A stretch of DNA of 53,840 nucleotides from Myxococcales bacterium (GTDB taxonomy: Bacteria; Myxococcota_A; UBA9160; UBA4427): positions 1 through 53,840 of the forward strand of contig JADFNE010000030.1 in NCBI GenBank assembly GCA_022563535.1, read 5' to 3'. Both the position numbers and the translations under genes were made by a program. Of the stretch, positions 42,085 to 50,978 are shown piece after piece. Every line of letters starts with the position of its first letter. Positions within the stretch are counted from its first letter, which is position 1. The notes under the pieces were generated by a model, which worked only from the letters and a program-made list of their open reading frames with translations, was not told where the DNA came from and searched no databases.

Positions 42085-42804
42085 TTGCAAGAAATTCTGC
42101 GTCAGTTGATCGAGACCGAAAAGTTCGATGGGGAGATCGATCTCCTCGATGAAAAATTGGCGAAGTTTCCAGCCGAAATTGCGCGGGTCGCCAGCGATAT
42201 TGCACAGGCCGAGCAGCAGGTCGCCAGTGAGCGTAGTGTGCTCGAGACCGAAGAATTGGAAGAGCGCAGGCTCGAGAGTCAGATGCGCGTTCAAGAAGAG
42301 CTGATCCTGAAGCTGAACCATCAAACCGCCCAGGTGAGTTCGAACCAGGCCTATACCGCGTTGCAACACGAGATTGACGCCGCTGAAACCGCCAAGACCG
42401 AGTTTGAAACCCTTGCCCTCGAACACATGGAATCGATCGACCGGGCCAAGCAGGCGCTCAAGGCTGCCCAGGGGCAATTGCTGGATCTCGAAGAAGCCAG
42501 TCCCGACAAGCTCGTTGAGATCGACACGCGGCGCGAGAGCGTCGAAGCGGAGCGCTCGAAGGTCACCGCGTTACGCGAAGGAGAATGCGCTGGCATCGAA
42601 GCCGGGATCATGAAGCGCTACCAGGCGACCCGAAAGAAAAAGCGGCCGGCGATCGTGGTCTTGAACGGCGACTCGTGTCCTCACTGCAAGATGGTGCTTC
42701 CGAGGATTCGCGTGAGTGAGGTCAAGCGACTCGAAGACATTTTCGAGTGTACGAACTGCAAACGGTTGCTCGCGCCCGCCAAGATCTATCCAGCTCAGGA
42801 TTGA
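42085..42804 (+). CDS. Coiled-coil protein with C-terminal C4 zinc ribbon (CT398/DUF164-like)
   Basis: 239 aa from TTG 42085, which has GGGAG seven bases upstream; a GTG at 42028 in the same frame lacks such a site. Residues about 10-165 are a long charged coiled coil (QAEQQVASERSVLETEELEERR and similar). Residues about 185-235 carry CPHCK and CTNCKR, the two Cys pairs of a C4 zinc ribbon, with the conserved segment RPAIVVLNGDSCPHC. The family is found near rpoN or flagellar/type III genes in some bacteria and is proposed to bind nucleic acid or partner proteins. Here no such neighbour is present. Confidence 0.85.
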   Translation: MQEILRQLIETEKFDGEIDLLDEKLAKFPAEIARVASDIAQAEQQVASERSVLETEELEERRLESQMRVQEELILKLNHQTAQVSSNQAYTALQHEIDAAETAKTEFETLALEHMESIDRAKQALKAAQGQLLDLEEASPDKLVEIDTRRESVEAERSKVTALREGECAGIEAGIMKRYQATRKKKRPAIVVLNGDSCPHCKMVLPRIRVSEVKRLEDIFECTNCKRLLAPAKIYPAQD

Positions 42805-42843
42805 TCCGGAAAAAACTGACCCGCCGCAATCGGAAAAGAATCG

Positions 42844-44736
42844 TCAGGCATTCGCCAGGAGTTGCTGGGTTGCAGCGGCGAGGTCTGTCGAGGAAACGAC
42901 TTCGGGGTGGACTTCGCCGATCGTCACCACGACAGTTTTGCGAAGCGAGGGTCCCGCGGATCCGCCCGGGGCCGATGCTTCGCCGTTCCGACCGATTCCC
43001 CGCAGTGCAATGGCGATGCCCGCAACCGATCTGTGGGCCAGAATCGGTTCGAGACGAGCTGCCAGAGGACCGTGGGTGTCCGGCCTCTCTGCGTTGCTTG
43101 CGTTGATCGCGCCGAACAGACATACGATTTGTCCGTTCGAAAGCGCGCGATCAATTTCTCGCAGCGCCTCTTCGACAAGCTCTTCATCGCTTTCGAGATC
43201 GCCATCGAGTTCGCCTTTGCGAACCGGAATCGCATCGAACCAGTGGACGAGTATCCAAACCAATGGGCCGCTCACTTTTGTCGTTTCGAGCACGAATCGC
43301 ACCGGTCGATCGCATGCCGTCGTGATGATCGGCCAATCGAGCCAACTCATCCGATTCGAGTACAGCAGACATGCACCCTCGCGCGGAACATTCGAACACC
43401 CCAGATAGCGGATGCGATATCGGATGAGGCCGCACAACCAGGAGAATAAGCGCAGCAAGAATTCAGAGTGCGCGATGAAGAGGGCGATTCCCGTCGCCGT
43501 ATTGAGCCCCGCGAGCACCAGGAACAGTTCCGCAGTGTCGAGACCGACGGCGTAGAGAGCCGAGACGACGATCGCGGATACCACCATGAAGATCGCCCCC
43601 GCGATGTTGTTGGCGGCAATCACCTGGGACCGAGTTTCTGGGGCTGTCCGGTGCTGAAGCAGGGCGTAGAGGGGAACGATGAAGAAACTTCCCGCCACCC
43701 CCATCCCGCATACATCAAACATGATCCGATAAATCAGTGGATCTGCTTGATTGGCGAGCAGTCCAGCCATGGTCAGCGTTTCCCTCGAAACCTGTGCGTA
43801 GTCGAGCAACCCGATGTCGAGGGGAAAGATCGTGAGGCCGATGGCGCCAAAGGGCACCATGCCCAACTCGATCCTGTCGTCCGAGAGCAGATTCGTGAGC
43901 ACCGAACCGGCCGCAATGCTCAGGGTGAAGAGAGACAAGAAAAGGATGTATATGGATTCGTCACCGTGCACGAACAACTTCACATAGTTGGGAAGTTGGG
44001 CCATCACCATGGCGCCCAGAAACCAGAACCATGAGATCCCGACGATCGAGAGAAGCACAGACGCCTTCTGGCTTGATATTCGGTAGAGGTTTCCGTACTC
44101 CGAGAGCCAATTCCAGCGGATCACGAGGTCGGGGTTCGACGGTGTCGCCGACGGAATCATGCGGCTCGAGATCCAGCCCGCCGCCGACAAGAGCACCAGA
44201 CACGCGGCCACCAGGTACTCGCTCTGCATGATCAGAACGCCGCCAACGATAGTGCCGGTGAGGATCGCGACAAAGGTCCCGCTCTCGACGAACGCCGTGC
44301 CCTCCATCAGTTCCTCATCGCGAAGATGTTGCGGGATAATGCTGTACTTCACCGGCCCGAAGAATGTCGATTGAGTCCCCATCAAAAACAAGATCGCGAT
44401 CAGGTAAGTATCTGCCCAGGGCACCCCGGCGTTCGCCATGATGAAGCCGATCGCCGCCAGCACCATGATCGCGAGTTCGAGAATCTTGACTCGGCGCATG
44501 ATGGTGGCTTTCTCGAATTTGTCTGCGAGCTGTCCCGCCAGCGGAGAGAACAGGAAAAACGGCAGGACGAACAATCCCGACGCAATGGCGATCAGGGTGC
44601 CGGTTTCGGCTTCGGACATGGTCGCCCGAAAGGTGATCATCAAGATCAGGGCCTGCTTGAAGGTATTGTCCGTGAAGGCCCCGAGGAACTGGGTCCAAAA
44701 GAACGGCGCAAAACGTTTTTCGAGTAGGAGCGCCAA
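42844..44736 (-). CDS. LplT-like lysophospholipid transporter fused to a degenerate PlsC acyltransferase domain
   Basis: 630 aa from TTG 44736, which has GGAGG six bases upstream; the frame runs on much further but overlaps the SDR gene. Residues 1-425 are an MFS domain with about 12 helices, starting RFAPFFWTQFLGAFTDNTFK and containing the LplT-like FGPVKYSIIPQHL. Residues about 435-630 resemble the PlsC/LPLAT domain of Aas proteins, but the HX4D motif reads R462-MSWL-D467 (SNRMSWLDWPI) and the usual FPEGT motif reads FGAIN (541-545). Both catalytic motifs are lost, while the surrounding residues stay conserved. The AMP-ligase domain of full Aas fusions is absent. Transport is likely; acyl transfer is not. 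Confidence 0.87.
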   Translation of the reverse strand: MALLLEKRFAPFFWTQFLGAFTDNTFKQALILMITFRATMSEAETGTLIAIASGLFVLPFFLFSPLAGQLADKFEKATIMRRVKILELAIMVLAAIGFIMANAGVPWADTYLIAILFLMGTQSTFFGPVKYSIIPQHLRDEELMEGTAFVESGTFVAILTGTIVGGVLIMQSEYLVAACLVLLSAAGWISSRMIPSATPSNPDLVIRWNWLSEYGNLYRISSQKASVLLSIVGISWFWFLGAMVMAQLPNYVKLFVHGDESIYILFLSLFTLSIAAGSVLTNLLSDDRIELGMVPFGAIGLTIFPLDIGLLDYAQVSRETLTMAGLLANQADPLIYRIMFDVCGMGVAGSFFIVPLYALLQHRTAPETRSQVIAANNIAGAIFMVVSAIVVSALYAVGLDTAELFLVLAGLNTATGIALFIAHSEFLLRLFSWLCGLIRYRIRYLGCSNVPREGACLLYSNRMSWLDWPIITTACDRPVRFVLETTKVSGPLVWILVHWFDAIPVRKGELDGDLESDEELVEEALREIDRALSNGQIVCLFGAINASNAERPDTHGPLAARLEPILAHRSVAGIAIALRGIGRNGEASAPGGSAGPSLRKTVVVTIGEVHPEVVSSTDLAAATQQLLANA

Positions 44737-44907
44737 GCGAACCCTCCGGACTTCAAGCTTGCGAGGTCTCGGGGCCTCATGCAATCCCCCACATGAACGT
44801 CTCCATCGCTGGGCCGCCGGGGCTCTTCTATGCTGGTGCCGGTGCTGACGGACGCTGAAGAACGCTGCACGATGCACAGAGGTACGGCATCTCGAGGAGC
44901 AACGAGC

Positions 44908-45681
44908 ATGGGACTCTTGGACAAAAAGGTGGGGCTCGTTACCGGAGCGAGTTCGGGACTCGGCCGCGCGACCTCGATTCTCGCGGCGCGCGAGGGTTCG
45001 AGGGTCGCGGTCGTGGACATCGACGATTCGGCAGGTCGCGAGGTAGTGGCCCAGATCGAAGAACAGGGCGGAGACGCCATCTTCGTGCATGCTGACGTGA
45101 CACAGCCAGAACAGGTCGAGGCCATGGTGGCCAAAACCGTTTCCGAGTTTGGACGGCTCGACTGGGCCTCGAACAATGCGGTCGGGGGAACGGGTGGTTT
45201 TGACTCGCTGCACCAAACCGACCCAAAGGCCTGGGACGCGACCATGGACGTAGTTCTCAACGGCGTCTTCTACTGCATGAAGTACGAGATACCGGCCATG
45301 CTCGAGGCGGGGAGCGGCTCGATCATCAACATTATTTCGGCGAGCGTCTTCAAGGGCGAGGCGATGCTCGCGGCCTACGTCGCCGCCAAGGGCGGGGTCG
45401 ACGCGCTGACCCGGACGGGCGCGGCAGAGTACGCGGCTCGAGGAATCCGCATCAATTCGGTTGCGCCAGGTGGCTTCGAAACGCCGGGGCTTGCGCGGTA
45501 CTTCGAAAGGTTTCCAGAGCACAAGGAACAGACGATCAAGCAGCACGCGATGCGCCGCATTGGTCAGCCCGAAGAGGTCGCGGAGCCGGTCATCTGGCTC
45601 GCGTCGGATCGGGCGTCGTTCATCACCGGGACCTGCATCGTGTGCGATGGCGGAATTGGCGTGAATTCGCACCTTCTCTAA
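44908..45681 (+). CDS. Short-chain dehydrogenase/reductase
   Basis: 257 aa from ATG 44908 (GAGGAG about nine bases upstream). Classical SDR: cofactor loop TGASSGLGRATS, ADVTQPEQ, NNAVGGTGG (the NNAG motif reads NNAV), active-site Ser in NIISASV, and YVAAKGG as the YxxxK pair. The C-terminal LASDRASFITGTCIVCDGG is typical. D in VVDIDD suggests NAD(H) preference. Substrate is not evident. It diverges from the LplT-like gene; a 10-bp inverted repeat lies 49 bp past its stop. Confidence 0.94.
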   Translation: MGLLDKKVGLVTGASSGLGRATSILAAREGSRVAVVDIDDSAGREVVAQIEEQGGDAIFVHADVTQPEQVEAMVAKTVSEFGRLDWASNNAVGGTGGFDSLHQTDPKAWDATMDVVLNGVFYCMKYEIPAMLEAGSGSIINIISASVFKGEAMLAAYVAAKGGVDALTRTGAAEYAARGIRINSVAPGGFETPGLARYFERFPEHKEQTIKQHAMRRIGQPEEVAEPVIWLASDRASFITGTCIVCDGGIGVNSHLL

Positions 45682-46140
45682 TCTGAGGGCCAATACCCCA
45701 CCGCCTGACCCGAATCGCAGCTTGAAAACACAATGCGACTGTGGTCGCATTGTAATTTCAACTTGGGCTACTTCGCGCTAGCCCGGTGGAATTCCACGAC
45801 TTTTCAAGTGTCTGCTCGACTCGGCGACCAGTCCGAGAGGAGCGGGGGAATTCGGGGTGAATCGTTTTGTCTGTGGTGAAAATACCCGATACGAATTAAT
45901 TTGAAATACCATTCTATTCTCGCTGCTTAAAGCTCAAAGTTGCGGCATCATGCTGGGCCGGATTTGTGACTGGAAGTCGCGAATCCCGGGCGTGAAGACG
46001 GGCGGGTCGCCGAGTCCAGGCGAAGGGCCGCGGGCAGGTTTGATTCCCGAATTCAAATGAATTTCATTTTTTGCTAGGCGACGACTGAGGGTATCTGACA
46101 GGGTGCGCCTGAGTTGAAAACACCACGCAGGAGCTGAATC
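45682..46140. other. Intergenic region, 459 bp, with palindromes
   Basis: No gene is seen. Besides the hairpin at 45730-45753, a 15-bp AT palindrome AAATGAA-T-TTCATTT lies at 46055-46069, followed by a short T run; it may be a terminator or an operator for the following gene. The 46141 ATG has AGGAG eight bases upstream. Confidence 0.5.
45730..45753 (+). terminator. Perfect 10-bp inverted repeat after the SDR gene
   Basis: ACAATGCGAC (45730-45739) and GTCGCATTGT (45744-45753) flank a TGTG loop. The position, 49 bp past the SDR stop, fits a terminator, but the T-run after it is weak (aattt). On the opposite strand it is followed by TTTT. A regulator-binding palindrome is the alternative. Confidence 0.45.
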
Positions 46141-48681
46141 ATGCTGAATGTGCAGTCCCGGTTGCAGCCGCTTTCGGGTCGGAGTCTCAAGAGCCTCCAC
46201 CGAGCGATCATCGAAGACCCGGGCAAAGTGCGGGAGTTCTTGGAAGCGCTGCGGCTGGCAGAGGTCGAGTTGGGCAATGGCGTGGACCGCAAAAGCCAGT
46301 ATCGCATCGCCCGGGTTGACGCACTTGGCGATAGCACCGTCGACCTGCGGGTCGAGAACATCACGTTTCACCCCCACGAGCAGATCTACTTCGAATTCGA
46401 GTTCAAGGGTGTGGGCTATTTCCTCGTGGCCTCGCCCCGGGCTTCACGCGAACCGGACATCATCGAGATCAGTTATCCCAAGGCGATCTACGAGGCCGAG
46501 CGCCGCGATCTGTTTCGCGAATCGGTCACGGACCGCAACGCGTCGTCCAACAACGCTTCGTCCAACCACGTCGAGTTCCACGACGGAAGCGGCATGACCC
46601 GGACCGCTGCACTGCGGGACGTCTCGTATCAGGGCTTGTCCCTCGCGGTGCCCAAAAAACACGCGCGGGAACTCCGCTTCCCGTTGGCGTTGAAGTTCCT
46701 GGACGGGGATCGCAAGGGTGAGTCGGTCTACGGCGACCTCAAACACACCCGCGGCGATACTTTGAAAAAGGGCTGGGTTCAGTTGGGCATGTCGATCAGC
46801 CGGGTCCCGACCGGAAAATTGATCGACGTCGAACGCCATCGCTCTTTGCTCGGCGGCGGTGCCGGGGCTTCGGCCTGGCGCCGGATCTCTTTTGCCGGAG
46901 CAATGGCCAAGGGAGGCTCGGCCCGGGTCGTGAACCGACTGCGGCGTCCGCTGCCGCATCCAGACATCGACGTCGTCGAGTATCTGAACAATCGAGGTCA
47001 GCGCATTCGCGCGATCATCAACCATACGGGGGACTGTCGGGGTGCTCCGGCGGTCGTGATTCCCCCCGCGTGGGGGCGAACCAAGGAGACCATGCTGCCC
47101 CTGGCCGCAACCCTGATTCGCATGTTCGAAAAGGCGGGCCAGCCGCTGGTCGTGCTGCGCTTCGATGGCACGAACCGGCGCGGTGAATCGTACATCGATC
47201 CCCGCTACTCGAACCCGGGTGACGAATACCTGGGCTTTCGTTTTTCCCAAGCAGTTGACGACATCACTGCGAGCCTCGATTTCCTTGAGCACGACTCACG
47301 CTTTGGGACCCGCGAGATGGTTCTTCTCACCATCAGCATGGGGGCGATAGAGGGGCGACGTGCGATTGCCCAGGAAACCCGCGATCGACTCAAGGGCTGG
47401 GTTTCCCTGGTTGGAATGGTCGATCTTCAGTCGGGGTTGCGATCCGTGTCGGGCGGCGTTGACTACGCCTACGGACTTGCACAAGGGTTGAAGTTCGGTC
47501 GCCATGAGTTGGTCGGCGTGACTGCGGACATGGACCTCACCGGTGGTGATGCTTTCGAACACCGGCTGGTCTTGTTCGAAGATGCAAAGCGCGACATGGA
47601 GAGAATCAAGATTCCCATCACCTGGTTGCATGGACGCTACGACGCATGGATGGATCTCGACCGAGTGCGAAACTTGCTTTCGGCCGGAGACATCAGAGAG
47701 CGCCGCTTGATCGAAGTCCCCACCGGTCATCAGTTGCGGAGCAGTCGTCAGGCCCTCGAAACTTTTCAAGTGACCAGCCGCGAGGTTTCCAGCATGCTGC
47801 TGGGTCGAGAGCTCGAGCCCGCGCTTCCGGATCTGGCGACGCTAGAAGGGCACTCAAAGGCAGAACGTTCGAGGCGACCCAAAATTTCTGTCGACCTGCG
47901 GGCCTTCTGGCGTGACTATCTGTTGGGGCGGGATCGCAATCTCGGAATCGAATTGATGACCGCGACTTCGGCCTATCGGCGGTTGATGTCTCTGCAGCTC
48001 GAAAGACTCGGGCTCGAGCGATCTCAACACGTGCTCGACCTGGGATCGGGTGCGGGAGATTTTCCACTGCGACTCGTCGAATCCTGCGGTGCCGACATGA
48101 ACCTGCGGGTTACCGAAGTAGACTTCGTCACCGAGGCGTTGCGTCGCGGTCGAACCCGCTTGCAAGATCATCTGAAGCTTGCCACGACAACAAACCAGAT
48201 CTCGACCGCTTCGGTGGCCGCCAATCTCGATATTTCGACTGGAGTTCATATTCCACTGGGAGACGAGATCGCCGACGCCGCGCTGCTCTCCCTGCTGATC
48301 AGTTACCTCGAAGATGCCGAGGGCCTGGTTCGCGAGGTCGCGAGAGTGCTGCGTCCTGGAGGGCGCCTGGTGCTGTCGAGCTTGAGCCGAGACGCGGATA
48401 TTTCCAAGATCTATGTCGATGGCATCGCGGAACTCCCCCCGGACCGGGTGCAGGCCTTGTTTGGCGAGACCGGCATGAGCGAGTTCGGCGAACTCCAGCG
48501 CTGGTTCTTGAGTGACGCGGCCAAGTTGCTCGATCTGGAAGAAGAAGGTCGGTTTCGCTTCTGGGATGCTGACGAATTGGCGGACATGGTCGCAGCCGCT
48601 GGCTTCGAACACGTTCGGTCGGAACCTTCGTTTGGCGATCCCCCTCAGGCGGTCGTGATCTCGGCCATTCGTCGGGCGTAG
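46141..48681 (+). CDS. Three-domain protein: PilZ-like, LuxD-like alpha/beta hydrolase, methyltransferase
   Basis: 846 aa. Residues about 40-235 have two beta modules; the second (RRDLFRESVTDRN, DVSYQGLSLAVPKK, GWVQLGMSISR) resembles a YcgR/PilZ c-di-GMP-binding unit, though the RxxxR and DxSxxG motifs are only partly visible. Residues about 280-560 are a LuxD-like acyl hydrolase: AVVIPPAWGRTKETMLPLA, VVLRFDGTNRRGES, probable nucleophile Ser in LLTISMGAIEGRR, Asp in HGRYDAWMDLD and His in PTGHQLR. Residues about 590-846 are a class I methyltransferase (HVLDLGSGAGDFPL, LRPGGRLVLSSL). I know of no named family with this order. It is followed after 5 bp by an MMPL exporter, suggesting signal-controlled lipid or acyl-chain handling. 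Confidence 0.8.
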   Translation: MLNVQSRLQPLSGRSLKSLHRAIIEDPGKVREFLEALRLAEVELGNGVDRKSQYRIARVDALGDSTVDLRVENITFHPHEQIYFEFEFKGVGYFLVASPRASREPDIIEISYPKAIYEAERRDLFRESVTDRNASSNNASSNHVEFHDGSGMTRTAALRDVSYQGLSLAVPKKHARELRFPLALKFLDGDRKGESVYGDLKHTRGDTLKKGWVQLGMSISRVPTGKLIDVERHRSLLGGGAGASAWRRISFAGAMAKGGSARVVNRLRRPLPHPDIDVVEYLNNRGQRIRAIINHTGDCRGAPAVVIPPAWGRTKETMLPLAATLIRMFEKAGQPLVVLRFDGTNRRGESYIDPRYSNPGDEYLGFRFSQAVDDITASLDFLEHDSRFGTREMVLLTISMGAIEGRRAIAQETRDRLKGWVSLVGMVDLQSGLRSVSGGVDYAYGLAQGLKFGRHELVGVTADMDLTGGDAFEHRLVLFEDAKRDMERIKIPITWLHGRYDAWMDLDRVRNLLSAGDIRERRLIEVPTGHQLRSSRQALETFQVTSREVSSMLLGRELEPALPDLATLEGHSKAERSRRPKISVDLRAFWRDYLLGRDRNLGIELMTATSAYRRLMSLQLERLGLERSQHVLDLGSGAGDFPLRLVESCGADMNLRVTEVDFVTEALRRGRTRLQDHLKLATTTNQISTASVAANLDISTGVHIPLGDEIADAALLSLLISYLEDAEGLVREVARVLRPGGRLVLSSLSRDADISKIYVDGIAELPPDRVQALFGETGMSEFGELQRWFLSDAAKLLDLEEEGRFRFWDADELADMVAAAGFEHVRSEPSFGDPPQAVVISAIRRA

Positions 48682-48686
48682 CCAGC

Positions 48687-50945
48687 ATGGCCGCGGTTCG
48701 CACGGGCTTGTTCGCACTCCCTCGTCGCATGGTTCGATTCGGGGTCGAAAATCCCCACTTGACGATGGGGTTCTGGATCGTCGGGTCGCTGCTTCTGGCC
48801 ATGACCCTGACGCGCCTGCATCTCGACACCTCGACTTCGACGTTTCTCGACCAGTCTGACCCCGCCTGGCAGGTCTATCAGCAAAGCCTCGACAACTACG
48901 GCGGAGACGAGTTTGTCGTGGTGGCCCTCGAGGCCCCATCTCCCTTTGCACGCGAGACCCTCGAAGAGGTGCGTGATCTGACCCGGATCATGGAGAAGCT
49001 TCCGGGCGTGAGACGCGTCGACAGTCTCTCGACCGTGCCGATGATTCGCGCCGGTGCTGAAGGCGAACTGCTGCTCGGCGCCGCACTCGAAGACGGCGTT
49101 CCAACGGACCCCGCGGTTTTCGAACAATTGCTCGTCGATTTACGCCGGGATCCCATCGCCCGGGACAGCCTCTTTTCCAGGGACGAGCGCCTCTTTGCGA
49201 TCAACGTGATGCTCGACGACGACGTGGCGGGCGATCGCACCCAGATCGTCGCTTCAATCAAACATCTCATCCAGGGGCGATCGGCTCGCGCAACTGGCGT
49301 GCCGTTGTTTCGCACCGAGGTAAATGGCCGCACCTACAAAGAAGTACTCATCTTCGTCCCCCTCACCTTGCTCTGCGTCGCAATCGTGGTGGCGTTTGCG
49401 TTCGCGAACCTGCGGCCGGTGTCGATACCGCTTGCGATCGGTGCCACGGGCAGCATCGCCTCCGTGGGTGCGATGAGCTTGTTGGGCGTATCGCTTTCGC
49501 TTTCCACAATGGTGCTTCCGTCGATCTTGCTCGCCCTCGGTTGCGCGTATTCGATGCATGTCTTGACCGCCGCACAGGGAATTGCCGAACCCGACGCGCT
49601 CAGCCGGTCGATCGAACGGGTGGCCAAGCCCGTCGCCCTGTCGGGTCTTACGACCGTGATCGGGTTCCTGGCCATGGGCGCCGTCCGCATTTCCGCCATT
49701 CAACAGTTGGCGTTCTTTGGTGCGCTCGGGGTCGCGACTCTGACGGTCGCTTCCCTCAACCTGGCGCCCGCCCTGTTGCGCTTGCGCCCGATTCCAAACC
49801 ATCAATCGGTTTTCAGCGCGTTGATCCGCGCTCGACTGCGCCCCGCCATATTGAGGCTTGCCGACCGACACCAGACCCGCGCGCTCGCGCTCTGGGGTGT
49901 CGTGCTCGTCGCGCTCACGGTTGGAATCTTTGGTCTGCGAATTTCGACCGACATCATTGTCTGGTTCCCGACGGGAACCGAGATTCGCGACGATTACGAG
50001 ATTCTTCGCGAGCGGCTATCGGGCATCTCCCCTGTAAACGTGGTTGTCAACGCGATCGGCGACCGCCCGGTGACCCATCCCGAAGCCCTCGAAGCCATTG
50101 ATGCGCTTTCGAGTTGGCTCGCAGCGCAGCCCGAGGTTGGCAAGAGCCTCTCGGTGACCGACCCCCTGCGACAAGTGCACGGCGTCTACAGCGAGAACGA
50201 CGCAGCGGGGCTGCCCACAAGTCAGGCGATGGCAGAGCAGTACCTGATGTTGCTCGAGAGTGTCGACTACATGCGGGATGTCATCACCGAAGACCGCACT
50301 GGCGCAAACATACTGCTCCGGGTGGACGACAACGGGTCGGATCGCCTGGTTGCACTCGGAGATCGGATCGCAGAGTTCTGGGCTGAAAATGGTCCCGCTG
50401 ACTTCACGGTGAACACAACCGGGTTGATGTATGAATTTGGTCGTGCCGAGGAACAGATCGCCTACGGGCAAGTGGCCGGACTTGCCTTTGCGTTGGTTTC
50501 CATTGGCGCGGTGTTGCTCTACATCCTGCGCGTCCCCAAGAACGCCTTGATCGCGCTACTTCCCAATGCGGTGCCGCTGGTCATCACCTTTGGTTTGATG
50601 GGTTTCCTGGGCATTCCCCTCGATGCCGCGACGGTTTGCCTGGGCAGCCTGGCGCTCGGGATCGCGGTCGACGACACCATCCATTTGATGACGGGCTACA
50701 CCGACCGGCGACACGCAGGAGAGAAGCCCTTGGTGGCTCTCGATCGCAGTCTGGAACAAGTTCTTCCGGCGCTCGTCTTTACCACGGCCGCCATCGTTGT
50801 GGGTTTCGCAGTGCTCGCCCTCTCGCAGTTCACATTGATCCGAAACCTCGGTCTCGTTACTTCGGGCCTCGTCTTCTTGTGTCTCGTTGCAGACATCACA
50901 TTGCTGCCACCCCTGTTGCTCCTGGCTGATCGGAAATCTCGCTAA
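48687..50945 (+). CDS. MMPL/RND-family transporter
   Basis: 752 aa with two copies of helix-periplasmic domain-five helices. First helix at about 27-43, bundle at about 215-360, third block near 395-415, and second bundle at about 595-745. Proton-relay-type motifs are LALGCAYSMHVLTAAQG in the first half, lacking the usual Asp, and LGIAVDDTIHLMTGY in the second, with an Asp pair. The family exports lipids or other hydrophobic compounds across the inner membrane. Only 5 bp separate it from the fusion protein upstream, and the histidine kinase follows after 33 bp, so the three are likely one transcript. It is shorter than the HpnN-like protein at 22359. Confidence 0.9.
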   Translation: MAAVRTGLFALPRRMVRFGVENPHLTMGFWIVGSLLLAMTLTRLHLDTSTSTFLDQSDPAWQVYQQSLDNYGGDEFVVVALEAPSPFARETLEEVRDLTRIMEKLPGVRRVDSLSTVPMIRAGAEGELLLGAALEDGVPTDPAVFEQLLVDLRRDPIARDSLFSRDERLFAINVMLDDDVAGDRTQIVASIKHLIQGRSARATGVPLFRTEVNGRTYKEVLIFVPLTLLCVAIVVAFAFANLRPVSIPLAIGATGSIASVGAMSLLGVSLSLSTMVLPSILLALGCAYSMHVLTAAQGIAEPDALSRSIERVAKPVALSGLTTVIGFLAMGAVRISAIQQLAFFGALGVATLTVASLNLAPALLRLRPIPNHQSVFSALIRARLRPAILRLADRHQTRALALWGVVLVALTVGIFGLRISTDIIVWFPTGTEIRDDYEILRERLSGISPVNVVVNAIGDRPVTHPEALEAIDALSSWLAAQPEVGKSLSVTDPLRQVHGVYSENDAAGLPTSQAMAEQYLMLLESVDYMRDVITEDRTGANILLRVDDNGSDRLVALGDRIAEFWAENGPADFTVNTTGLMYEFGRAEEQIAYGQVAGLAFALVSIGAVLLYILRVPKNALIALLPNAVPLVITFGLMGFLGIPLDAATVCLGSLALGIAVDDTIHLMTGYTDRRHAGEKPLVALDRSLEQVLPALVFTTAAIVVGFAVLALSQFTLIRNLGLVTSGLVFLCLVADITLLPPLLLLADRKSR

Positions 50946-50978
50946 ACTCTGTACTCGTGTCGGAAGGTCAAGTCGCGA

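Noticed and set aside
40912-42477. Extended 521-codon version of the aldose epimerase
   Set aside because: The extra N-terminus is antisense to the zinc-ribbon gene; the family domain starts at 41919.
42844-45750. The 968-codon reading frame as one giant protein
   Set aside because: The N-terminal 338 codons lie antisense to the SDR gene and lack protein-like content; a TTG with a strong binding site at 44736 begins the conserved domain.
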